The notes under the pieces: generated by a model
The model's input: only the letters and a program-made list of their open reading frames with translations
Database searches by the model: none
What the model was told of the DNA's origin: nothing
Made by a program: the position numbers and the translations under genes
NCBI GenBank assembly: GCA_026770585.1
Contig: MU646330.1
Span: 1,260,520-1,277,045, forward strand
Direction of reading: 5' to 3'
Length of the DNA stretch: 16,526 nt
Origin: Baffinella frigidus
Taxonomy: Eukaryota > Cryptophyceae > Cryptomonadales > Baffinellaceae
Shown here: piece after piece, positions 7,939-14,190 of the stretch
Numbering within the stretch: position 1 is the stretch's first letter
Layout: each line of letters starts with the position of its first letter

Positions 7939-8069
7939 TTGCCAGGCTGGGCGGCACAGCACACTGTGCCGCTTCTGTCTCGCGTGCTCGCTGCTCCTCC
8001 CACACTTGCCAAGCTGGGCGGTACAGCACAGAGCGCCGCTTCTGCCTCGCCTGCTCGCTGCTCCTGCGA
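7939..8069 (+). repeat. 66-base tandem repeat, two units
   Basis: Units at 7939 and 8005 begin CTTGCCA.GCTGGGCGG.AC and end CTGCTCGCTGCTCCT. An inverted third copy is at 8370-8434. CCTCCGGAACCCCTGTCGC occurs at 8091 and 8347. A 199-codon minus-strand frame over this region is repeat-derived. Confidence 0.75.
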
Positions 8070-8168
8070 GGGGGGGGGTACCGCCACGAACCTCCGGAAC
8101 CCCTGTCGCTCGAGCGACAGACTGGCTGGCGGCTGGCGCTGGTTGGCTGGCTGACCAGCCAACCGCTG

Positions 8169-8263
8169 GTTTAAAAGCCCGGAATCGCATTTTAAACGCC
8201 CTTTCCTTCTTTGTGGGGATAGATGGACGATATGCACACAGATGCCCCCCCAGTGTAAAGTTT
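8169..8263. repeat. inverted repeat IR-L
   Basis: Nearly the inverse of 9940-10035 over about 95 bases (TTTAAAAG.CCGGAATCGC, CCTTTCCTTCTTTGTGGGGA, GGACGATATGCACACA). The two arms are about 1.7 kb apart. Confidence 0.85.
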
Positions 8264-8537
8264 GATGGCCAGCATCAGGTGACGGGTGGGTGGCTGGGTG
8301 GCTGGGCCAATCGGCCCTTTGACATGTTCGGGGTACTGCTCGGCTACCTCCGGAACCCCTGTCGCAGGGTGGGAGGAGCAGCGAGCAGGCCTGACAGAAG
8401 CGGCACAGTGTGCTGTGCCGCCCAGCCTGGCAAGCCACTTAGCAGCCACCGGGGGCTTCACGGATACAACCCTGGAGTGCTTGCTGGGACGCCCGCGAGG
8501 CTTTGGTTCAGGAGGTACATGGGGGGGGTAGACTTTT

Positions 8538-8611
8538 GTAACACTCAACTCAAGGCTCAAGGGCCTTCCTAGGACCTGTATCGAGAGTCATAAAGCAGAA
8601 GAAGAAGAGAG
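8538..8611 (+). repeat. R1 repeat with (GAA)n tail, copy 3
   Basis: GTAACACTCAACTC, GGCTCAAGGGCC, AGGACCTGTATCGAGAGT, CATAAAGCAGAAGAAGAAGA. It runs into the TC microsatellite at 8615. Confidence 0.7.
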
Positions 8612-8612
8612 G

Positions 8613-8614
<2 letters not shown>

Positions 8615-8653
<39 letters not shown>
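8615..8653. repeat. (TC)n microsatellite
   Basis: A TC run of about 39 bases directly after R1 copy 3. Confidence 0.95.
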
Positions 8654-8654
<1 letters not shown>

Positions 8655-8668
8655 ATCCAAAAAATCAT

Positions 8669-8779
8669 GGGGGGGGGGCGCACGTCATCGTAGCCGCCGA
8701 AGGCACCCTCGAAAGAGTTGCCGGTGGACGGCCAGTTGGTGTAGAGCATCTGCCCGTTGGGCACAACCTTGAAGAGCAT
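8669..8779 (-). CDS. exon-like fragment, unidentified protein
   Basis: On the minus strand, starting shortly after the possible acceptor TTGGCAG, a frame with G/C-rich third positions reads MLFKVVPNGQMLYTNWPSTG and then NSFEGAFGGYDDV, up to the possible donor GAC/GTGCGC. After that it enters poly-C and a TC microsatellite. Upstream (8991-8850) two other frames also look partly coding (FGVDGGDFFPRVV and SVWMAETSFPGWS), but they do not join cleanly across the G-run at 8850-8858. It may be a multi-exon gene or a decayed copy. No family is recognised. Confidence 0.3.
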
Positions 8780-9047
8780 CCTTTTCCTGCCAAGCCCACT
8801 GGGAGGTCAGCAACCTGCACTCTCCTCGCGCGAGGACGCGTCAGCACCTGCCCCCCCCAGCCAGGCAGGATCCTCCCATTCTTCGCAGACTGCCCCCGGC
8901 ACGAGATGCTCCCGCGACCACCCGGGGAAAGAAGTCTCCGCCATCCACACCGAAGTATGGCGCATTCTGGGTGGTGCAAGCGGCCTTTCACACCGTGGAC
9001 CTTACATACGAATCTTGAATGACACCCACTCCTGTCCCCAATCTACA

Positions 9048-9163
9048 GTAGGAGAGTAGGAAGTGTCTTCGCATCTGATCTCAGGGTCACCAGGAGCGAG
9101 CAAGCCAGCAAGCCCGCCAGCTCGCCAACAGCCAGTGCTGTGCTGGCTGGCTGGCTTCCTGTC

Positions 9164-9203
<40 letters not shown>

Positions 9204-9735
9204 GGCTGGCTTGCTGGCTTGCTGGCTTGCTGGCTTGCTGGCTGCTGGCGCTGGTTGGCTGGCTGGCTGACTGGCTGGCTGTTGGCGTGGTTGGGCAGAG
9301 TAGGAGGAAGTGTCTCATCATCTGCTCTCAGGACCAGCAGGCGCGTGAAAAGATCATGCGGTTGAGGAGGCGAAAAGGCCGAATAACACCCCCCCCTCTC
9401 CTCGATCTATGGTAGGAGAGTAGGAAGTGTCTTCGCATCTGATCGCAGGGTCACCAAAAGCCAGCCAGCCAGCCAGCCAGCTCGCCAACAGCCAGTGCTG
9501 TGCTGGCTGGCTGGCTTCCTGTCTTCGGTCTGTCTGTCTGTCTATCTGTCTGTCTGTATGTCTGTCTATCTGGCTGGCTGGCTGGCTGGCTGATTGGCTG
9601 GCTGGCTGGCTGGCTGACTGGCTGGCTGTTGGCGCTGGTTGGGCAGAGTAGGAAGTGTCTCATCATCTGCTCTCAGGGCCAGCAGGCGCGTGAACAGAGC
9701 ATGCGGTCGAGGAGGCGAAACGGCCGCTCACACCA
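9048..9735 (+). repeat. 364-base tandem duplication around CTGT and GGCT microsatellites
   Basis: Unit 1 starts GTAGGAGAGTAGGAAGTGTC at 9048, unit 2 with the same sequence at 9412. Each contains AGCCAGC/GCTGGCT arms flanking (GTCT)n and (GGCT)n runs, then GGCAGAGTAGGA...CATCATCTGCTCTCAG and CAGCAGGCGCGTGAA. Unit 2 is shorter in its microsatellite part. Leu/Trp/Cys-rich open frames here are low complexity only. Confidence 0.85.
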
Positions 9736-9821
9736 TGCGGCAGGGCGTGCTGGACAAGTGGGAGGGGAGTGTCGGCAGGGGTGCCATACCCGAGAATCTG
9801 CGAACAGGCAACCTCGATTAA
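9679..9821 (+). CDS. possible terminal exon fragment downstream of the tandem duplication
   Basis: A pyrimidine-rich acceptor (CATCATCTGCTCTCAG) precedes a frame ending HTMRQGVLDKWEGSVGRGAI, PENLRTGNLD and then TAA. The first part (QQAREQSMRSRRRNG, another frame) also occurs in the upstream tandem unit as QQAREKIMRLRRRKG. The two frames do not agree, so at most part of this is coding. Function unknown. Confidence 0.2.
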
Positions 9822-9874
9822 GTTCAGTTTACACGGGCCGGGAGATTGAATTTGAGATTTGACCTATCTAGATA

Positions 9875-9928
9875 GATCAGTCGTACATATCTGATCAAAT
9901 CGAGGTTTGATCAGATACGACTCGTCAT
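9875..9928. repeat. imperfect hairpin
   Basis: GATCAGTCGTACATATCTGA-TCAAA against TTTGATCAGATACGACTCGTC around TCGAGG, with a small bulge. Confidence 0.6.
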
Positions 9929-9939
9929 AAAGTTAATTG

Positions 9940-10035
9940 AAACTTTACAATCGGGGGGCCATTTGTGTGCATATCGTCCATCTATCCCCACAAAGAAGGA
10001 AAGGGCGTTTAAAATGCGATTCCGGACTTTTAAAC
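9940..10035. repeat. inverted repeat IR-R
   Basis: Partner of 8169-8263. With that arm it could bound a 1.87-kb non-autonomous element, but no target duplication is visible. Confidence 0.85.
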
Positions 10036-10329
10036 GCGATCACGACCTTTTGCAGGGGTATTTTTAGAGCCCTTACACACAAAGAACAGGAAAGTCGTCG
10101 CAGATCGCACGTTCGGAAGCACCCAAACGCACTCCCGTCCACGTCCACCTCGTCCTCCCATCGTATCGGACCTGCCGCACTCGCAGCTCGAGGCTGAGGA
10201 GTCGGTCCCGCCGAGAAGGGCCGGTTTCCTTTCTTGATCTCGGAGATCAAGATACACTTGCGATCCCGCGTTTTTCGGAGCAAGCGCTACTGTTCTGGCC
10301 CTCGCTCACGGCGCCCGCGAGCGGAAACA
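10036..10329 (+). promoter_or_regulatory. 5' flank / leader of the SRPBCC gene
   Basis: The only repeat-free stretch of this size next to a gene. No TATA box is evident, and it is GC-rich near the start codon (CTCACGGCGCCCGCGAGCGG). The transcription start cannot be located by eye. Confidence 0.3.
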
Positions 10330-11313
10330 ATGGCGCCTTCCAAGTCGTGCCCGCAGGTCACCTTCACGAGCCGGGCCGTAGGCCGGGATTTGCTGCTGGC
10401 GCTGGTGGTGCTCGCATCAGCAAGAACTTCAGTGGCCGATTCCGGCGCCCGAGGAGCGGTGCCGCCGCAGAGCGGCGTGATGCGGCTGCGCGGTGGGTCG
10501 AGTTGGGCGTTCTTGAGTCCCATCAATTTCGGCACTGAGCCGGTGCCCGTCAAGAAGAGTGTCAGCCGGGTCCCCTCGTGGCTTTCGCCCCTCAGTTTCG
10601 GGGCTGTCGAGGAACCGGCGCCCGTGGAGAACGTGAGCGGGCTGGCGTCGTGGCTGTCGCCGCTGATGGGAGCATGGAATGATGAGGAGGAATCGAGCAT
10701 GGTGAAAGAGGAGGAGACGATCTCCTCGCCGATGAAGAGCGAGGAGATTGAGGCGGAAGAGAAGAAGGAGGCGGCTCCTTCGACCATCGCGTCAGTCGAG
10801 TCCTCCATCATCATTGACGCGCCGCCGCTAGACGTCTTCACCGCCGCGTCTTCCTACGAGGACTACCCGCGTTGGGCGGGCGGTGTCTCCGAAGCCAAGG
10901 TCGTCTCGCGCCAGATGACGACGTCGCTCGCGCGCGAGGTGGACTTCACCATGGGCGCGTTCGGCATCACCTCGCAAAACATAATGCAGTACGAGTACGA
11001 CGCGCCGCGCCGCATGAAGTGGGTCGTCACCAAGGGCTCCGTCAAGGAGCTCGTCGGCGAGTACAACTTCAAACCCCTCCCCGGCGGCCGGACCGAGGTG
11101 GTCTACAAGCTCAAGGTGGACCCCGGCGTGCCGATGCCCCGCATGCTCCGCGACGCGTCCTCCAAGGCCGTGGCGTGCGCCGCGCTCGGCGACCTCAAGA
11201 AGTGGGTGGAGCGGGCGCCGTCCTTGGTGGACGCCTCGGACGGGGCGCTGGCTGGCGCGCCGAACGAGGAGGTGCACCACGACGCTGCGTTCCGCGAGAT
11301 GGTTCCCATCTGA
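10330..11313 (+). CDS. SRPBCC/START-like (polyketide cyclase/dehydrase, COQ10-type) protein with signal peptide
   Basis: A single uninterrupted frame of 327 residues. The ATG at 10330 is chosen because it has A at -3 and G at +4 and is followed at once by a signal peptide; the open frame runs 96 bases further upstream but contains no ATG. Residues 1-36 form the signal peptide (hydrophobic core LLLALVVLAS, likely cut after SVA). RLRGG lies at 52-56. Residues 57-115 hold three rough copies of an S-W-L-S-P unit, and 118-148 are Glu/Lys-rich linker. Residues 154-296 match the SRPBCC fold: a first strand ending in IIDAPPLDVF, then YEDYPRW, the GEYNFKPLPGG turn, VDPGVPMPR, and a C-terminal helix ending LKKWVERA. 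This family binds lipids or other hydrophobic ligands in a helix-grip cavity; the ligand here cannot be told. A secreted, endomembrane or secondary-plastid location is possible, although the classical Phe after the cleavage site is absent. Third codon positions are strongly G/C. Confidence 0.9.
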   Translation: MAPSKSCPQVTFTSRAVGRDLLLALVVLASARTSVADSGARGAVPPQSGVMRLRGGSSWAFLSPINFGTEPVPVKKSVSRVPSWLSPLSFGAVEEPAPVENVSGLASWLSPLMGAWNDEEESSMVKEEETISSPMKSEEIEAEEKKEAAPSTIASVESSIIIDAPPLDVFTAASSYEDYPRWAGGVSEAKVVSRQMTTSLAREVDFTMGAFGITSQNIMQYEYDAPRRMKWVVTKGSVKELVGEYNFKPLPGGRTEVVYKLKVDPGVPMPRMLRDASSKAVACAALGDLKKWVERAPSLVDASDGALAGAPNEEVHHDAAFREMVPI

Positions 11314-11358
11314 GCGGAGAGCATGGGCGAAGCGGGCGGCTGGGCATTGCATGCAGAG

Positions 11359-11505
11359 GTAAGTCACCCTACACGGGTGCCTCGCTCATAAGAAACCGCC
11401 CCCCCCCTAGGACCCTACAGTAGGCCTATGCCTGGGGTCCTACGGTTGTCGTAGGGGGGGGGGGGTGGGTTTTCATGAGCGAGGTACCCCTGTATGCCAC
11501 CCCAG
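11359..11505 (+). other. possible 3'-UTR intron that is almost entirely an F1 element
   Basis: AG/GTAAGT at 11357-11364 is a perfect 5' splice site 45 bases after the SRPBCC stop codon. The F1 element (11370-11494) starts six bases after it. The first AG beyond the element, in CCACCCCAG (11504-11505), follows a pyrimidine-rich stretch and would close an intron of about 147 bases. This is inference from splice-site sequence only. The donor could also be a remnant of a longer gene model. Confidence 0.3.
11370..11494. mobile_element. F1 element copy d, in the SRPBCC 3' region
   Basis: TACACGGGTGCCTCGCTCAT at the left and GAGCGAGGTACCCCTGTA at the right, TA at both ends. Located 56 bases after the stop codon. 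Confidence 0.9.
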
Positions 11506-11685
11506 TGGGTGTGTAGGATAAGGGCTCCCCGGTCTGGCGCGGCGCGGGGTTAGAGAGATGTCACCCTATTGGGTGTGTGAGATACAGCTGTAGGTGCTCC
11601 TTGGTGCAGAGGGATGTTTGTCAAGGTTTGTGAAGAAGGTGGGATACTATGTAGCATAGCACAGAAAATGTAGCACAGCGAATGC

Positions 11686-11691
11686 AATAAA
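11686..11691 (+). promoter_or_regulatory. AATAAA polyadenylation-signal candidate for the SRPBCC gene
   Basis: A canonical AATAAA lies about 370 bases after the stop codon, on the same strand and before the next F1 element. It would give a long 3' UTR containing an F1 element. Whether this alga uses AATAAA is not known from the window. Confidence 0.35.
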
Positions 11692-11740
11692 ATGGAAGTG
11701 GTGAAGACCTCGACTGATGATGTCTGCTTGCTCCTGCTTC

Positions 11741-11861
11741 TACATGGGTACCTCCCTCACAAGAAACCGCCCCCCCCCCAGGACCACCATAGGGCCCCAC
11801 GCATGGTCCTACTGTAGGGTCCTAGGGGGGGGCGGTTTCGTGTGAGCGAGGTGCCCCTGTA
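11741..11861. mobile_element. F1 element copy e
   Basis: TACATGGGTACCTCCCTCAC at the left and GAGCGAGGTGCCCCTGTA at the right. Confidence 0.9.
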
Positions 11862-11933
11862 CCCTTCGCGCTCTGCCGATTCGCGGATCTGCCCTCCATA
11901 GGAAAGGGGGGCCCGTGGGAGGAACCTAAAGTG

Positions 11934-11995
11934 TACAGGGGTACCTCGCTCATAAGAAAGCACCCCCCCCCCTAGGACCACGACATGACCCTAGG
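11934..11995. mobile_element. F1 element copy f (right half lost)
   Basis: TACAGGGGTACCTCGCTCAT, C-run and CCTAGGACCACGACATGACC, ending at CCTAGGCAG. The flanks share GGGGGGCCCGTGGGAGGAAC (about 11905 and 12009). Confidence 0.85.
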
Positions 11996-12172
11996 CAGAT
12001 TCGCGGAACGGGGGGCCCGTGGGAGGAACCAAAAATTAAGGTGCATATTCAAGGTCCCACACCACACCACACAGAGGGACTGCCCTCCACACGGAACTGC
12101 CCCCCACGGGCTCCCCGTGGGAGGAACCGGCCTCGCGGCGTACCCCCCCGGAGGGATCATACACGCGGCGGC

Positions 12173-12210
12173 TATACCCCTCAAGTGCCCAGTAGGCTCT
12201 TACGCCCTAC
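12173..12210 (+). mobile_element. F2 element copy e (fragment)
   Basis: CTCAAGTGCCCAGTAGGCTC-TTACGCCCTAC only. It supplies the stop codon of the 12207-12524 reading frame. Confidence 0.7.
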
Positions 12211-12524
12211 ATGTCCCGAAACGATCCCGAGAGGTCGCGGAGAACGTTCACCAGGAGATCCAGGGAGACCGACATCCCCACCTCCTTGTTGAGAAAGGCA
12301 TCCAGATCGAGCTGGAGGCGCTCAGTGGTGGCGTCCTGGTCCCCCGCCGTGCAACCCTCGGTGGGGATCTCTCTCGAGCCTGCTTCGTCGCTGTTCCGAG
12401 GCCGCTTGCGCCCAGCACCGTGGCTGTGCGTGGCCGTGGTCGCTGTCGGGGGCGGTGTCGCAGCCACCGTCCGCCTCAAGCCGGTCATGAACGCATCCAG
12501 CGCGCTAGAACCCCCCTTACTCAT
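12207..12524 (-). CDS. hypothetical 105-residue protein, possibly truncated by an F2 element
   Basis: The frame starts at ATG (12524-12522) and ends at TAG (12209-12207). Most third positions are G or C, as in the two recognised genes. Visible parts are a Thr/Ala/Pro-rich low-complexity stretch (residues about 20-35), a basic GRKRPRNS patch that could be a nuclear localisation signal (about 37-44), and a C-terminal part rich in Leu and acidic residues with predicted helix character (LQLDLDAFLN, LDLLVNVLRDL). No family is recognised. The stop codon and everything after it come from the truncated F2 fragment at 12173-12210, so the original C-terminus may have been cut off. It could be one exon of a larger gene or a relic. 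An open frame on the plus strand over the same bases looks like its shadow. Confidence 0.4.
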   Translation of the reverse strand: MSKGGSSALDAFMTGLRRTVAATPPPTATTATHSHGAGRKRPRNSDEAGSREIPTEGCTAGDQDATTERLQLDLDAFLNKEVGMSVSLDLLVNVLRDLSGSFRDM

Positions 12525-12725
12525 CGAGAGAACTGCGGTGCCGCGTGGCGCCCGTGGTCCCGCGTCAGCCCAGAATTCGAGTCTGGGGGCCAGAATTTAG
12601 TCAACTAGGCCCGGGGTGAAACCGTTTGTTTTGGAGTAAAGCGACTCCACGGGCTTTGAGCGTACCGCCTAGAGCCACATGTAATTTCAGTGCCAGGCCC
12701 ACCAATCCTTCTGAAAGGACATGTT
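12525..12725. other. spacer upstream of the hypothetical minus-strand gene
   Basis: Nothing recognisable: no repeat shared with the rest of the window and no clear promoter element. Confidence 0.4.
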
Positions 12726-12795
12726 CCGTAGAGCCCTAGGACCTGCCTACGACCTCTTGGCGGTCTTTTTTGACCGTCTGGTCACTTAAGGGATA
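12726..12795 (+). mobile_element. F2 element copy f (left end lost)
   Basis: CCGTAGAGCCCTAGGACCTG, CGGTCTTTTTTGACCG and the right end GGTCACTTAAGGGATA. Confidence 0.8.
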
Positions 12796-12897
12796 GCGGC
12801 GGCTTTTGGGCAGGCTGCGAGTGTGGGTATCCAGGCTCTGAGGGCATCTAAGGACGCAAGGTTATGAGGACGTGAGAGGAAGCTCTTGCATCATCTC

Positions 12898-12953
12898 CGT
12901 GGGAGGAAACGGCCCCCGAGCAGGCCAAGGAGCCGCGTTCCGCTACAGGGGTA
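12898..12953 (+). repeat. duplicated F1 flank, copy 1
   Basis: CCGTGGGAGGAAACGGCCCC, GCAGGCCAAGGAGCCGCGTT and CCGCTACAGGGGTA. It recurs at 13156-13211. The last ten bases are the start of an F1 element. Confidence 0.8.
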
Positions 12954-13120
12954 GAGCGCTGTGCCGAGAAGTTGGCCACCGGAAAATTGGGGAATGGGAA
13001 AATTAGAGCCATTTTGTCAACTTTTGAGAAATCCTTGGTACTGAATTTCTCAAAAGTTGACAAAATGGCTCCAATTTCTCAATTTTCCATTATTTCCCGT
13101 GGCCAACTTCTCTGCACACT
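12954..13120. mobile_element. palindromic element P12 inserted into an F1 element
   Basis: The near-perfect arms GTGCCGAGAAGTTGGCCACC, AGCCATTTTGTCAACTTTTG-AGAAAT and their inverse surround a short GAAATCCTTGGTACTGAATT centre. GTA precedes (12951-12953) and follows (13121-13123). Removing one GTA and the element restores GGGGTACCTCGCTCAC, an F1 end. Confidence 0.85.
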
Positions 13121-13201
13121 GTACCTCGCTCACAAGGTGCTCGTGGTCGGGAGCCCGTGGGAGGAACTGGCCCCTCAGCAGGCAAAGAAGCCGCGTTCCG
13201 C

Positions 13202-13347
13202 TACAGGGGTACATGTACCTCGCTCCTAAGGCGCGTGTGGTGTGAACACGCTCGCCTTGATGTTCACAACAGTAGCCCTACGCCTAGTAGGGCCCTATGG
13301 TGGCCCCTGCGGGGGGGGCAGTTTCGTATGAGCGAGGTACCCCTGCA
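13202..13347. mobile_element. F1 element copy h, rearranged
   Basis: TACAGGGGTACATGTACCTC at the left and TATGAGCGAGGTACCCCTG at the right. The usual C-run is replaced by a GTGTGAACACG...TGTTCACAAC hairpin. It follows the second copy of the duplicated flank. Confidence 0.75.
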
Positions 13348-13352
13348 GGGCG

Positions 13353-13540
13353 TACAGGGGTACCTCGCTCATAAGAAACCGCCCCCCCCCCCTAGGACCA
13401 CCATAGGGCCCTAGGCATAGGTCTGCTGTAGGGTCCTAGGGGGTGGCACTTTCTTATGAGCGAGGTACCCCTGTATGGGCCCACTGGCCACTTGAGGGAT
13501 GCCCAGCCATAGCACGACGGCGGGTACTGTACACGCGGCT
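13353..13540 (+). mobile_element. F1 element copy i plus flank, first unit of a duplication
   Basis: F1 (13353-13475), then GGGCCCACTGGCCACTTGAG-GGATGC (an F2 end), CATAGCACGACGGCGGGTAC and TGTACACG. The whole block is repeated about 189 bases later. Confidence 0.9.
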
Positions 13541-13544
13541 CTAG

Positions 13545-13728
13545 TACAGGGGTACCTCGCTCATAAGAAACGCCCACCCCCTAGGACCACCATAGGGCCC
13601 TACGCATAGGCCTACTGTAGGGTGCTAGGAAGAGCCGGTTTCTTATGAGCGAGGTACCCCTGTATGGGCCCACTGGCCACTTGAGGGATGCATAGGCATA
13701 GCACGACGGCGGGTACTGTACACGAGGC
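13545..13728 (+). mobile_element. F1 element copy j plus flank, second unit of the duplication
   Basis: F1 (13545-13664) and the same 60-base flank as at 13476-13540. Both F1 copies keep their TA ends. Confidence 0.9.
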
Positions 13729-13730
13729 TT

Positions 13731-13988
13731 GTGACCCCGCTTGGGAGGGCGAGAGAGAACTTACCTTCATTAGTCAACCATTGAGGCTCATCACCTGTCC
13801 GACCGAGGCTCACAAGGCTCAAGTACAGGCACGCGACGAAAAACAGCAACTCTAAGCGGGTCCCCAAGCAAGTGGTTTCCCCCCACAAAGAGGCGCATTC
13901 GCGTACCACACCAAACACACGCGGAGCAATTCACTCCACACTTTCCTCCGCAGGACGCCCCCCCCCCCCCACACACACAGCGCCCACA
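13731..13988. repeat. repeat piece shared with 3587-3706, then unremarkable sequence
   Basis: 13731-13815 matches the earlier block with a gap of about 35 bases. The rest has a C-run and CACACACA and no supported gene. Confidence 0.6.
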
Positions 13989-14074
13989 CCTAGCACCCTA
14001 CAGTAGGGCTATGCCTAGGGTCCTGTGGTGGTCCTAGGGGGGCGGCGGTTTCTTATGGGCGAGGTTCCCCTGTA
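13989..14074. mobile_element. F1 element copy k (left end lost)
   Basis: The core CCTAGCACCCTACAGTAGGG and the right end TTCTTATGGGCGAGGTTCCC then CTGTA. It lies just downstream of the acnB stop codon (acnB reads leftward). Confidence 0.8.
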
Positions 14075-14190
14075 GGTCCTCACATTCGCAGCCATGGCTT
14101 CCTAGCCGGGCCGATTGTGAGGACCGGGTCCTGGACGGGCCCGCCTCGGGGGGAGAAGGGCTCCAAGGTCGGGCCATGCGATCGACGGTA

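Noticed and set aside
7839-8438. 199-codon minus-strand open frame, the longest after the SRPBCC gene
   Set aside because: It is built from P11, the 66-base tandem repeat and its inverted copy; Cys/Ser/Arg-rich without family motifs. A repeat translation.
9063-9666. Leu/Trp/Cys- and Gln/Ser-rich open frames on both strands
   Set aside because: Translations of CTGT and GGCT microsatellites; they resemble membrane or low-complexity proteins only by composition.
10234-10329. N-terminal extension of the SRPBCC protein
   Set aside because: No ATG in the extension, and it would bury the signal peptide; the ATG at 10330 has the better context.
12211-12600. 129-codon plus-strand open frame
   Set aside because: Antisense to the better-supported 12207-12524 frame; Arg/Ser-rich shadow frame starting inside an F2 fragment.
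13643-13918. 91-codon minus-strand open frame with hydrophobic stretch
   Set aside because: No ATG at its start; it overlaps the repeat shared with 3587-3706 and the F1/F2 flank.
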